The notes below the pieces were generated by a model. That model worked only from the letters and a program-made list of their open reading frames with translations, searched no databases and was not told the origin of the DNA. Source: Bacteroidota bacterium (GTDB taxonomy: Bacteria > Bacteroidota > Bacteroidia > Chitinophagales > Chitinophagaceae). Taken from it: 25,610 bases of DNA. Positions within the stretch are counted from its first letter, which is position 1. Every line of letters starts with the position of its first letter. The translations under genes and the position numbers were made by a program. Of this stretch, positions 6,204-13,896 are shown piece after piece. Location of the stretch: NCBI GenBank assembly GCA_023433755.1, contig JAEYUA010000245.1, positions 1 to 25,610 of the forward strand, written 5' to 3'.

Positions 6204-8786
6204 TCAGAATAAAGTTCCTAACCTGATGTGAAAACGCCTGGTTTCTTCAGACATGCCATAATAAACAGTAACGGATAGTTTGTTGAATGGCGCAATCATT
6301 AATCCCCCTCCATAACCTGTATGCCATTGATCTGAATTATCAGCAGGCTGCCAAACCTTTCCCTGGTCAAAAAAAGCAATCAGCCCGATCTTTCCATTGA
6401 ACAAGGCATTGCGTGTATTGAAGATCCATCTCAGGTCATTGCCATTGTAAAGGGTGGTTCTGCCATGGAAACGCTGCCTGAAATAGCCGCGCAGTGTGGC
6501 TCCCCCGCCAAGGTTGGCCAACTGGTAGAATTCTGGCCTGCCAGTAACCGTGGCACTGCCGGCACGTATGGCCAGTGAAAAAGCTTTCGTAAGTGGCAGG
6601 TAAAATCCAAGAACAGCCGAAGCCCGGTTAAATGTTTTATCAGGTTGGGTAAGATTATAGGTTCTGCCCAAGTTCGCTGCAAACTGGAATCCTTTAGTTG
6701 GAACCACTTCATCATTGTAATCATGAAAAAGATAATGCAGCTCTGCACCTGTGAAATTATCGGGTTCAAAAGTTTCGGGATTATTGAAGGGAGACTGGGG
6801 TGAAAATATATGAGCGCCTTCTTTCAGAATTCTGACTGACTGGTAAAAGGCCCTCAAACCCACCAGGTGGTGTTGGCCCAGCTTGCGGTGCAGGTTAGCC
6901 GATCCTCCTGCTTCTTTTGAATAGTATTGGTAAGCACTTTTCTCCGATTCAAACTTTGTATTGTTACCGAAACCAAAAAAATACTGCTCCAGTTTCTGAT
7001 CATAATTTGCAGCAAGTCCCAGATCCCATTTGCCAATTAACTGGTTGAAAAGAGCTTCGTATTCGCCACCCCATGATTTATTGGGAAAAGAATAATAACC
7101 AAACAGGGACTGGTACCATCCAAATGGCTGCTTTCTCCAGGTTTGTTTAGTGTAATCATATCCAAACTGCACATGGATGCCTCTTGTATTGGTATAATAA
7201 GGCCGGAGGATGGTACTGCCTTCGTTGTAACGGTAACCGAAATAATTGAAACTGTTGATGGCGGTATCACTGCTTGTTTTTTTTCGCAGTGGTCCGCTGG
7301 TATAGTTCCCGGGGTTGTCAAAATATTTCAGGTTGGCTGAAGATGATGTCTGGTTAATGACTGAATCCCTGTCAGTTCCTCCAATGATCCTGGTAGTGAT
7401 CCGGTTCCGGGCAACGCCTGTGATCCGGTATACATCATTTCCCTGCAAACCATAAATATTCACCTCGTCTGTTTGATCAGCTAAAAATTTTCTTTCGAAG
7501 TAGGGATGGTCTTTGGGCTTCCCGTTTTTATCGAGATCATACACCTGTACAAGCAGTTCGTTCCTGTTAAGTTTGTTGATTATGAAAAGCTCATTCTCCC
7601 TTGAGCCTGCCACATCTACTTCCTGTGCAATGAATTTATAATACTTGTCTGCGATTTCCGCCAGGTCATTTCTTCTTGATTTGAGTTTGGCAGTGATTTC
7701 ATCTCCTGAATGCGTGTAAATTTCAGGAGGCATCCGGTGGATGCTCCTTTCTATCAGGCTGTCGGTAAGTACCTGCTTCAATTCATTTGCCTGGTTGATC
7801 CAGGTTTCCCTGGGGGTGGAATTGGTTAGCTGGCGGTCGAGATAGCGTGCAGGGAAATTATATTTTTTGATATTCCTGATCTTATGATCAAAGGTCTGCA
7901 GGTGTTCAAGGGCTTCGGCGCCCACAATCCTGCGTGTTATGAATCCATCGAATTTGGTCCAGGTCTGGTCGCGGTCACGGGGAACCGGTTTGTATATTTT
8001 TCCTCCATCTTTATCAAATTGCGCCCATCTCCATTGATCCTCATGCCTGCCCCAGTCGCCCAGGAACATATCAAACAATCTTGCTCTAACAAATGCCTGC
8101 TGGTCCACCCGGTGGTCATTTTCTCCATAAATATTTTGTAGTAGCTTTTCGGTGCCGACAATATTTTTTGATCTCCCAAAAAAATCAGCCTGCGACCAGT
8201 CATCATCTGGCCTTTCTTCAAAAAGACAAACGGTATTGGCAAAAACCTGGTTGTATTTGCCCAGGCTTGGCGTGTAGGGTACGAATACGATTTCAGGGTT
8301 GGTATGGTAGATACCTGCCGCATCAATCATGGGGGGAATGGTGATGGCAGCAAAGGGATGGGCAGTGGAAACATGATCCCTGGCGAGTTCTTCAATAAAA
8401 CTTCCTCTTGCAATTTCTGGTAGTGCAGCCCGGTAATCCTTGTTTACAGAACGAAGCACGTATTCACGTCCGTTTTTATCTTTTAGTCTGAGGGTGCTGG
8501 TTTGCCTGCCGCCTCCCAGCTCAGTGGCTATCAAACCACCCTTAATGGTATCCAGGTTGATCACCGGGATCCGTACAGGCGTCATCCATTCTTTCCTGTA
8601 ATGTTTTCCCCAGAAAAATTTATGTGCAGGACTTTTATTGTATTCACTACCTACGATAACGGTGCGGAAGCCGGGTTCGGAACTGTCGGTGATAATGGTT
8701 TTAAAGGATGGATTCTGTGCAAAAACCGGGATGGTATACAGTAGGATCGCCAGGAAGGAAAGAATCAATTTGTTAATGTGGTACAT
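6204..8786 (-). CDS. Omp85-family outer-membrane protein with N-terminal kinase-like domain
   Basis: 860-residue exported protein with a signal peptide ending at about Gln24 (PVFAQ). The C-terminal part, about 515-860, is beta-strand rich and carries the Omp85/BamA signature GGGATLRGYFRQRFHG (761-775); it ends in HIRLGTLF with terminal Phe, as outer-membrane barrels do. The N-terminal part, about 85-280, does not look like POTRA domains. In order it shows a Gly-rich turn (LGGGRQTSTLRL), a strand YVLRSVNKD, a helix with Glu132/Glu133, a hinge-like PEIVFVPYTP, a catalytic-loop-like FLGDWGRHEDQWRW (241-254) and a DRD metal-site-like PVPRDRDQTW (268-276). That order matches atypical kinases of the HipA/Fam20/CotH kind (inference). 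It is transcribed divergently from efp and is followed by the thioredoxin-fold gene. The barrel is confident; the kinase-like reading is a hypothesis. Confidence 0.8.
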   Translation of the reverse strand: MYHINKLILSFLAILLYTIPVFAQNPSFKTIITDSSEPGFRTVIVGSEYNKSPAHKFFWGKHYRKEWMTPVRIPVINLDTIKGGLIATELGGGRQTSTLRLKDKNGREYVLRSVNKDYRAALPEIARGSFIEELARDHVSTAHPFAAITIPPMIDAAGIYHTNPEIVFVPYTPSLGKYNQVFANTVCLFEERPDDDWSQADFFGRSKNIVGTEKLLQNIYGENDHRVDQQAFVRARLFDMFLGDWGRHEDQWRWAQFDKDGGKIYKPVPRDRDQTWTKFDGFITRRIVGAEALEHLQTFDHKIRNIKKYNFPARYLDRQLTNSTPRETWINQANELKQVLTDSLIERSIHRMPPEIYTHSGDEITAKLKSRRNDLAEIADKYYKFIAQEVDVAGSRENELFIINKLNRNELLVQVYDLDKNGKPKDHPYFERKFLADQTDEVNIYGLQGNDVYRITGVARNRITTRIIGGTDRDSVINQTSSSANLKYFDNPGNYTSGPLRKKTSSDTAINSFNYFGYRYNEGSTILRPYYTNTRGIHVQFGYDYTKQTWRKQPFGWYQSLFGYYSFPNKSWGGEYEALFNQLIGKWDLGLAANYDQKLEQYFFGFGNNTKFESEKSAYQYYSKEAGGSANLHRKLGQHHLVGLRAFYQSVRILKEGAHIFSPQSPFNNPETFEPDNFTGAELHYLFHDYNDEVVPTKGFQFAANLGRTYNLTQPDKTFNRASAVLGFYLPLTKAFSLAIRAGSATVTGRPEFYQLANLGGGATLRGYFRQRFHGRTTLYNGNDLRWIFNTRNALFNGKIGLIAFFDQGKVWQPADNSDQWHTGYGGGLMIAPFNKLSVTVYYGMSEETRRFHIRLGTLF

Positions 8787-8872
8787 ACAGACCTGGTATT
8801 TCCAGTGCTTTAAACCAAACGATTAAAAAATAATGCCAGTGGGTAAAAATGAGTCAGGGGGAGATTTACATC

Positions 8873-8903
8873 TTTGCCCTGATATTCGATTTCCTTACTT
8901 TTG
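8873..8903 (+). promoter_or_regulatory. Bacteroidota-type promoter for efp
   Basis: TTTG at 8873-8876, a 19-bp spacer, and TACTTTTG at 8896-8903 match the Bacteroidota consensus TTTG-N19-TAnnTTTG. Transcription would start near 8910, giving a 5' leader of about 30 nt before the efp ATG. Confidence 0.75.
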
Positions 8904-8938
8904 CCTCCCCGAAAATGGGAAATAAAAGATAACACTTT

Positions 8939-9505
8939 ATGGCAAGTACATCAGATATCAGCCGGGGCCTCATCATCAAACTGGATGGCAGCCTCTATAA
9001 AATTGTGGAATTTGGCGAAAACAAAACCGCAAGGGCCGCTGCTAAGGTATGGGCAAAACTGACCGGTGTTGATAACAACAGGAGCATCGAAAAAACATGG
9101 AACAGCGGTGATACTATTTATCCTGTTCGTGTGGAGCGTAAGGAGTACCAGTTCCTGTATAAAGATGATACCGGGTATAATTTTATGGATAATGAAACTT
9201 TCGAACAGGTGGCAGTGGCAGAGAACCTGATTGATGCGCCCAAGTTTCTCAGGGATGGCGATGCTGTTTCCGTATTATTCAATACAGAAACGGAAACACC
9301 TATGAGCGTGGAACTGCCAGAAAAAGTAGTGGTAAGGGTTACCTATAGCGAGCCGGGTATGAGAGGTGATACAGCAACCCGCACCCTCAAACCCGCCACA
9401 GTTGAAACCGGTGCCCAGGTGATGGTGCCATTATTTGTAAATGAAGGTGAACTCATCCGGGTCAATACCAAAACCGGTGAATACGTTGAACGTGTAAAAG
9501 AATAA
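8939..9505 (+). CDS. efp: Elongation factor P
   Basis: EF-P enters the ribosomal E site and relieves stalling at polyproline. The 188 residues give the usual three-domain length. Recognisable blocks are the N-terminal KOW-like domain, NETFEQV in domain II, and the domain III sequences TYSEPGMRGDTATRTLKPAT and GEYVERVKE at the C-terminus. The domain I modification loop is unusual: FGENKTARAAAKV replaces the KPGKG loop. In an ungapped alignment Thr30 takes the position of E. coli Lys34 or Pseudomonas Arg32 (see findings). A good promoter lies 36 bp upstream and a hairpin terminator follows, so it is monocistronic. No EF-P modification gene (EpmA, EarP or similar) is in the window. Confidence 0.93.
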   Translation: MASTSDISRGLIIKLDGSLYKIVEFGENKTARAAAKVWAKLTGVDNNRSIEKTWNSGDTIYPVRVERKEYQFLYKDDTGYNFMDNETFEQVAVAENLIDAPKFLRDGDAVSVLFNTETETPMSVELPEKVVVRVTYSEPGMRGDTATRTLKPATVETGAQVMVPLFVNEGELIRVNTKTGEYVERVKE

Positions 9506-9516
9506 TCCAAAGATCG

Positions 9517-9539
9517 AATGGCGCCTGGCGCCATTTTTT
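9517..9539 (+). terminator. Intrinsic terminator after efp
   Basis: A perfect 8-bp stem AATGGCGC/GCGCCATT with loop CTG is followed by a run of six T. It starts 11 bp after the efp stop codon. Confidence 0.85.
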
Positions 9540-9602
9540 GATGAAGGTGGAAGACGAATAATTTAGCACCGTATTCAAATCGGGGCTGAACCATGCCACG
9601 GC

Positions 9603-9635
9603 TTTGATCTTTGAATCATTTAATTCCTATCTTAG
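9603..9635 (+). promoter_or_regulatory. Candidate promoter for accB-accC
   Basis: TTTG at 9603-9606, a 21-bp spacer and TATCTTAG at 9628-9635 (one mismatch to TAnnTTTG). Transcription would begin near 9642, about 33 nt before the accB ATG. Confidence 0.45.
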
Positions 9636-9674
9636 CCAACCTGTATTAACCAAAATCATAATAAATTGAAACAA

Positions 9675-10157
9675 ATGGATTTCAAGCAAATTCAGGAGTT
9701 GATTAAAATAGTCAACGATTCGAATATTGGTGAAGTAAGCATTGAGCAAAAAGATTTTAGTATCACAATTAAACAAAAAGATCAGCAAATACATATGGTG
9801 CATGCCCCGGCAGCACCTGTTTATCACCAGCCGGCACCCCAGGCACAACCACAGGCACCCGCTTCAACTGCTGCCGCGGCACCTGCCCAGAAAGCCGATG
9901 CTCCTGTTTCCTCCAATACCATTACCATTAAAAGCCCCATGATCGGGACCTTCTACCGCAGGCCTTCACCTGATAAACCCAATTTTGTGGAGATAGGTGA
10001 TGAAGTGGCTCCTGGTAAGGTGGTATGCATTATTGAGGCTATGAAACTTTTTAATGAGATCGAGAGCGAGGTGAAAGGCCGTATCGTAAAACTGCTGGTG
10101 GAAGATGCTTCACCCGTTGAATACGACCAACCGCTTTACCTTGTAGAACCTGCCTGA
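9675..10157 (+). CDS. accB: Acetyl-CoA carboxylase biotin carboxyl carrier protein
   Basis: Carries the biotin that shuttles CO2 from biotin carboxylase to the carboxyltransferase in malonyl-CoA synthesis. It is 160 residues from the ATG at 9675; the TTG at 9666 would add only MKQ, and family members begin MDFKQIQELI. An N-terminal helical segment (1-40) is followed by an Ala/Pro/Gln-rich linker (about 43-78) and the biotinyl domain (82-160). The biotin site is IIEAMKLFNEIE with acceptor Lys124. Further family blocks are SPMIGTFYRRPSPD and the C-terminal YDQPLYLVEP. accC follows 60 bp downstream, so they form an operon. Confidence 0.95.
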   Translation: MDFKQIQELIKIVNDSNIGEVSIEQKDFSITIKQKDQQIHMVHAPAAPVYHQPAPQAQPQAPASTAAAAPAQKADAPVSSNTITIKSPMIGTFYRRPSPDKPNFVEIGDEVAPGKVVCIIEAMKLFNEIESEVKGRIVKLLVEDASPVEYDQPLYLVEPA

Positions 10158-10217
10158 GTTTGAGAACAGAAACCGGTAAACATTCGCTTTCCCAATTTCA
10201 CCTTTCAAATTAATTCT

Positions 10218-11555
10218 GTGTTCAAAAAAATACTGATAGCCAACCGTGGTGAGATCGCCCTGAGGGTGATCCGTACAGCACGCGAAATGGGTATTAAAAC
10301 GGTAGCTGTTTATTCTACAGCGGACCGTGACAGCCTTCATGTAAAATTTGCTGATGAAGCAGTCTGCATTGGCAAACCACAAAGCAGCGATTCCTATCTT
10401 AATATTCCCCACCTGATGGCGGCCACCGAAATCACCAATGCCGATGCCATTCATCCGGGTTATGGTTTCCTGGCGGAAAATGCCAAATTCTCACAGATCT
10501 GTGCCGACCATGGTATTAAATTCATTGGCCCCACACCTGATATGATCAACAGGATGGGTGATAAGATCACTGCCAAAGAAACCATGATCAAAGCCGGTGT
10601 ACCTGTAATACCAGGTAGTGAAGGTTTACTCAACAGCCTGGATGAAGCCCGTGGTATTGCCAGGGAAATGGGTTATCCCGTTATTCTGAAAGCCACTGCC
10701 GGCGGAGGCGGAAAAGGTATGCGTATCGTTTGGCAGGATAACGAAATGGAGCGAGCCTACAACACCGCTAAAGCGGAAGCTGGCGCAGCTTTCAAGAATG
10801 ATGGCATTTACATGGAAAAATTCGTGGAAGAGCCACGTCATATCGAAATACAGGTAGCAGGTGACCAGTTTGGTACAGTATGTCACCTGAGCGAAAGAGA
10901 TTGTTCCATCCAAAGAAGGCATCAAAAACTGGTGGAAGAATCACCTTCACCATTTATGACTCCCGAACTGCGTTTCAAAATGGGTGAGGCTGCTAAAAAA
11001 GCGGCGGCAGCCATCAATTACGAAAGTGTGGGAACGGTGGAATTCCTGGTGGATAAGCATCGCAATTTCTACTTCATGGAAATGAACACACGTATCCAGG
11101 TGGAACATTGTGTAACCGAAGAAGTGATCAATCACGACCTGATCAAGGAACAGATCAAGATTGCCATGGGAGAGAAGATATCGGGCCGTGACTATGAACC
11201 ACAGGGCCATGCCATCGAATGCCGGATTAATGCCGAAGACCCATACAACGATTTTCGCCCATCTCCCGGTAAAATCACCACCCTTCACCAGCCCGGTGGT
11301 CATGGAGTGAGAGTAGACAGCCACGTGTACGCAGGTTATGTGATTCCTCCTTATTATGATTCCATGATCGGGAAGCTTATTACCATTGCAAGAACAAGGC
11401 AGGAAGCGATCGATACCATGTACCGTGCGTTAAGTGAATATGTGATTGAAGGTGTTAAGACTACCATTCCTTTTCACTTGCAGTTGATGCAAAATGAAAA
11501 ATTCAGGGAAGGAGATTTCAATACCAAGTTTCTGGAAACTTTTAAACTACAATAA
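10218..11555 (+). CDS. accC: Acetyl-CoA carboxylase biotin carboxylase subunit
   Basis: Carboxylates the biotin of AccB using ATP and bicarbonate. The 445 residues match the usual AccC length. The protein opens MFKKILIANRGEIALRVIRT, the biotin-carboxylase N-terminal signature, from a GTG start at 10218. There is no closer ATG and the family N-terminus fits exactly. The ATP-grasp glycine loop KATAGGGGKGMR is at 158-169, the catalytic block MEMNTRIQVEH at 287-297 contains the conserved active-site Arg, and the C-terminal domain has RPSPGKI at 347-353. It is the second gene after accB and is closed by a strong hairpin terminator. The carboxyltransferase genes are not in the window. Confidence 0.95.
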   Translation: MFKKILIANRGEIALRVIRTAREMGIKTVAVYSTADRDSLHVKFADEAVCIGKPQSSDSYLNIPHLMAATEITNADAIHPGYGFLAENAKFSQICADHGIKFIGPTPDMINRMGDKITAKETMIKAGVPVIPGSEGLLNSLDEARGIAREMGYPVILKATAGGGGKGMRIVWQDNEMERAYNTAKAEAGAAFKNDGIYMEKFVEEPRHIEIQVAGDQFGTVCHLSERDCSIQRRHQKLVEESPSPFMTPELRFKMGEAAKKAAAAINYESVGTVEFLVDKHRNFYFMEMNTRIQVEHCVTEEVINHDLIKEQIKIAMGEKISGRDYEPQGHAIECRINAEDPYNDFRPSPGKITTLHQPGGHGVRVDSHVYAGYVIPPYYDSMIGKLITIARTRQEAIDTMYRALSEYVIEGVKTTIPFHLQLMQNEKFREGDFNTKFLETFKLQ

Positions 11556-11585
11556 AAAATCCCGGCAACTGCCGGGATTTTTTTT
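11554..11585. terminator. Bidirectional intrinsic terminator after accC
   Basis: An 8-bp stem ATCCCGGC/GCCGGGAT with loop AACT, preceded by an A-run and followed by eight T, begins at the accC stop codon. Its symmetry suits the convergent gene ending at 11626. Confidence 0.88.
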
Positions 11586-11625
11586 GGACTTTGTTTTATT
11601 CAACCAGTTAAGTGTTTTGCAATCA

Positions 11626-12093
11626 TTAACCCCTGTTCCGGTGTTTGTTTCCCTTTCCTTTCTGCCATCCTTTGTGCTTACCGTTATTGGATTTATATTT
11701 TTTATCCTTTTTATGATCATGCTTCCTGCCGTAGTTACCGGCCTGCCTTAATTTCTTTGCCCTGTCAGCTTCCAGTTCGCGGATGATACGTTGTTTCTCA
11801 GACTGGCTCAGGTTAGGATTGTTCCTGATGGAATTGATTTTGATATCATATTCCCTGTTGATCTGGTCAGCCCTGCTTCCTGAATTAGGATAGGAGTTGG
11901 GATAGGTCCGGCGGTTGTTGTTGTCATCGCGGTCACCTAAAATCACATCCCTGCTCCTGTCAGAAGGATTATTATTGCCGCCGTTTTTGTTGCCTCCACC
12001 CAGGATTACCCTGCGGGCTTCTTCTTTTGAAGTTTGTGCGCTGGCCCCGGCTGCAAGACCAACAGCGATCAGTAGAGTAAGAATTCTTTTCAT
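11626..12093 (-). CDS. Secreted basic protein of unknown function
   Basis: 155 residues from the ATG at 12093; the longer frame to 12168 only adds sequence ahead of the signal peptide. Signal peptide 1-20 (GLAAGASAQ). The mature part has two copies of a short motif, EARRVILGG (25-33) and SRDVILGD (47-54), separated by Asn/Gly-rich sequence. A predicted helical segment follows, about 75-117, with INREYDIKINSIRNNPNLSQ and EKQRIIRELEADR. The tail, 118-155, is very rich in Lys, His, Gly and Asn. I do not recognise a named family; similar small exported proteins with the NREYD...EKxRIIR segment occur in Bacteroidota. The basic tail could bind nucleic acid, polysaccharide or metal (inference only). 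Confidence 0.7.
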   Translation of the reverse strand: MKRILTLLIAVGLAAGASAQTSKEEARRVILGGGNKNGGNNNPSDRSRDVILGDRDDNNNRRTYPNSYPNSGSRADQINREYDIKINSIRNNPNLSQSEKQRIIRELEADRAKKLRQAGNYGRKHDHKKDKKYKSNNGKHKGWQKGKGNKHRNRG

Positions 12094-12266
12094 AGTATAG
12101 CTTTTGATTTTACTTCGAAAAGATGATGCCAAAGCATGACAGATGATCCAAGTATATGTTAAAGGCATAGCGTGCTTGGCAGGGTTTCACAAGCTCTTAT
12201 GATCTGAGGTTTGCCTCCAACATTGATTCTGGAAGGCCACGGCACCTTTTTTGTGCAGGTTTGGTT

Positions 12267-13187
12267 ATGAAAAGTAACAACGGTCTTATTAGCTTCCTGC
12301 TGGGTGTACTGGTAACTGTCCTACTTGCAACCCAATTTTCTTTCAGGAATAATGAAGCAAATACCTCTAATAAAAAAAGGAGTAATGAAGACCGTCACCA
12401 GTGGTTTGCTCCTGGCATACCTGATAAACTGAATTTTGCCGGCGAGCCTGTGCCACTGGAGCGCTGGGATGTGGAGGAAAAATTTGATCGTGAACTTTTG
12501 CTTAATTATTACAGTCCCGGTAATATTGTTTACCTCATCAAACTTGCCAACAAGAATTTTCCCATAATCTCCGAGAGACTCAAGGCTAATGGTGTGCCTG
12601 ATGATTTCAAATACCTCTGCATCGCGGAGAGTAATATGCAGGGCTGGGCTGTATCCAGGGCAGGCGCGGTTGGCTACTGGCAATTCATGAATGGTACAGC
12701 GCCGGGTTATGGCTTGGAAACCTCATCGCAGGTAGACCAGAGAAGAGACCTGGAAAAATCCACAGACGCAGCCTGCAAATATCTCAAACAGGCTTATGCG
12801 AAATTCGGCAACTGGACGGCTGCTGCCGCTTCCTACAATTGCGGTATGGGTGGTTACAACAGCCAGGCTACATTTCAGCGTACCAAAAACTATTATGATC
12901 TCTACTTACCTGAAGAGACCAATAAATATATCTTCCGGATCCTTGCTTTCAAATACCTGCTGGAACATGCAGAGGAACTGGGGTTTACAGTAGCTGATGA
13001 AGAAAAATACGAGCCTGTACCAGAAAGTGTGGTCACAGTGAGTTCCAGCATTCCCGACCTTGCCGCATTTGCCATTAGCAACGGAACTTCCTACAAGATC
13101 CTTAAATTGATGAATCCCTGGATCAAAGGAAAATCATTGTCTGTTGCCAAAGGCAAAACTTATGCAATAAAACTGCCTGCACGGTAA
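12267..13187 (+). CDS. Membrane-anchored lytic transglycosylase (MltD/SLT type)
   Basis: Predicted to cleave peptidoglycan glycan strands. It is 306 residues from the ATG at 12267; the TTG at 12261 would add two. Residues 6-24 form one hydrophobic segment with no cleavage motif, so it is probably a signal anchor. The SLT domain, about 85-215, has the catalytic Glu121 in CIAESNMQGWAVS, then RAGAVGYWQFM and AAASYNCGMGGY, the three standard SLT motifs. The C-terminal 50 residues (VTVSSSIPDLAAFAISNGTS and KLMNPWIKGKSLSVAKGKTY) resemble a single weak LysM repeat, fewer than the two or more usual in MltD proteins. It stands alone, followed by heptamer repeats. Confidence 0.87.
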   Translation: MKSNNGLISFLLGVLVTVLLATQFSFRNNEANTSNKKRSNEDRHQWFAPGIPDKLNFAGEPVPLERWDVEEKFDRELLLNYYSPGNIVYLIKLANKNFPIISERLKANGVPDDFKYLCIAESNMQGWAVSRAGAVGYWQFMNGTAPGYGLETSSQVDQRRDLEKSTDAACKYLKQAYAKFGNWTAAAASYNCGMGGYNSQATFQRTKNYYDLYLPEETNKYIFRILAFKYLLEHAEELGFTVADEEKYEPVPESVVTVSSSIPDLAAFAISNGTSYKILKLMNPWIKGKSLSVAKGKTYAIKLPAR

Positions 13188-13205
13188 TAGGGCTTTCGAA
13201 AAAAA

Positions 13206-13254
13206 GTGAGACGTGAGACGTGAGTCGTGAGACGTGAGTCGTGAGACGTGAGTT
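13206..13254. repeat. Heptamer tandem array GTGAGAC/GTGAGTC, seven units
   Basis: Seven consecutive 7-bp units: GTGAGAC, GTGAGAC, GTGAGTC, GTGAGAC, GTGAGTC, GTGAGAC, GTGAGTT. Only the sixth and last positions vary. It starts 18 bp after the transglycosylase stop codon and is the cleanest heptamer array in the window. Confidence 0.92.
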
Positions 13255-13268
13255 TGAACATCGCAATA

Positions 13269-13310
13269 GACTACTGACTACCGACTACCGACTACCAACA
13301 ACCGACTCAA
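13269..13310. repeat. Heptamer array GACTACC, six units
   Basis: Six units with period 7: GACTACT, GACTACC, GACTACC, GACTACC, then the diverged AACAACC and GACTCAA. The last unit contains the stop codon (TGA on the minus strand, 13307-13309) of the hypothetical gene, so the repeat forms that gene's 3' boundary. It is 14 bp from the GTGAGAC array but differs in sequence. Confidence 0.85.
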
Positions 13311-13894
13311 CTAACTAAACCATTCACCAGGCTTTTCCACTGCAATTTGGAAAAACCTGCAACGGCTCCTGTAGCCACTGCTACATTCCTGATCTTGTCC
13401 ACGGTTTTTTCTGCATCTGTATTAGGTTGTTCATTCCGGCCGTATACACCCGCAGTTACCTTGTTTCCTTCCCTTTTGACCATAAAAGTTGAAGTAGCAT
13501 CATCCCCAAAAAAATGAGCGATGCTCTCATCTTCATTTAATGGATTGGTAGCAGGCCGCACATGAATAGCCAGGCAGTCCGTTTCTTCTTCCAGTTTTTC
13601 AACTCTCACCCAGTCATATCCAGAACCTGTTACCGTGCCCGGACCAGGAATGCTGATCCGTAAATGGTCTCCGATCTGCAATTTCCGGTGTGTTTCCCGG
13701 CCTTTTTCATCTGTCAGTTGGAAATCAGCAGTGGCCTTGCCGGCGATCTCATGCCAGCCATTTACATTCATCAGCCTTTGTTTCAACTTACTGAAAAACT
13801 GATTGGCTTCCTGTTCGGTTTCCAGTTCCCTGGAACTTTCCGTATTGGTCTGAATGCCTTTTTCGTTTTCAGGTGTTTGTGGGGTTGGTTTCAT
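13307..13894 (-). CDS. Conserved hypothetical protein downstream of App1-like gene
   Basis: 195 residues, soluble, no signal peptide. The first 25 residues are polar and Glu/Pro-rich. The core, about 30-155, includes FFSKLKQRLMNVNGWHEIAG, then IPGPGTVTGSGYDWVRVEKL, IHVRPATNP, IAHFFGDDATSTFMV and GVYGRNEQPN. The short C-terminal piece has the Gly/Ala/Val-rich VAVATGAVAGFSKLQWKSLV. I recognise it only as a Bacteroidota-type protein of unknown function. Its start is 2 bp after the stop of the App1-like gene, so the two are almost certainly co-transcribed and probably translationally coupled; a role with that lipid phosphatase is a fair guess. Its stop codon lies within the GACTACC heptamer array. 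Confidence 0.78.
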   Translation of the reverse strand: MKPTPQTPENEKGIQTNTESSRELETEQEANQFFSKLKQRLMNVNGWHEIAGKATADFQLTDEKGRETHRKLQIGDHLRISIPGPGTVTGSGYDWVRVEKLEEETDCLAIHVRPATNPLNEDESIAHFFGDDATSTFMVKREGNKVTAGVYGRNEQPNTDAEKTVDKIRNVAVATGAVAGFSKLQWKSLVNGLVS

Positions 13895-13896
13895 GT

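Noticed and set aside
10947..11324. Antisense ORF of 125 residues inside accC (and similar long antisense ORFs in purL and glnN)
   Set aside because: It lies opposite a strongly conserved coding sequence, shows no recognisable motif, and is explained by codon bias of the true gene.
11494..11751. Plus-strand ORF of 85 residues overlapping the accC end and the next gene
   Set aside because: It starts in the accC coding region, crosses the terminator, and its hydrophobic run is the shadow of the Lys-rich tail of the minus-strand gene.
13206..13310. CRISPR-like array
   Set aside because: Units are 7 bp and directly adjacent with no spacers, and no cas genes are present.
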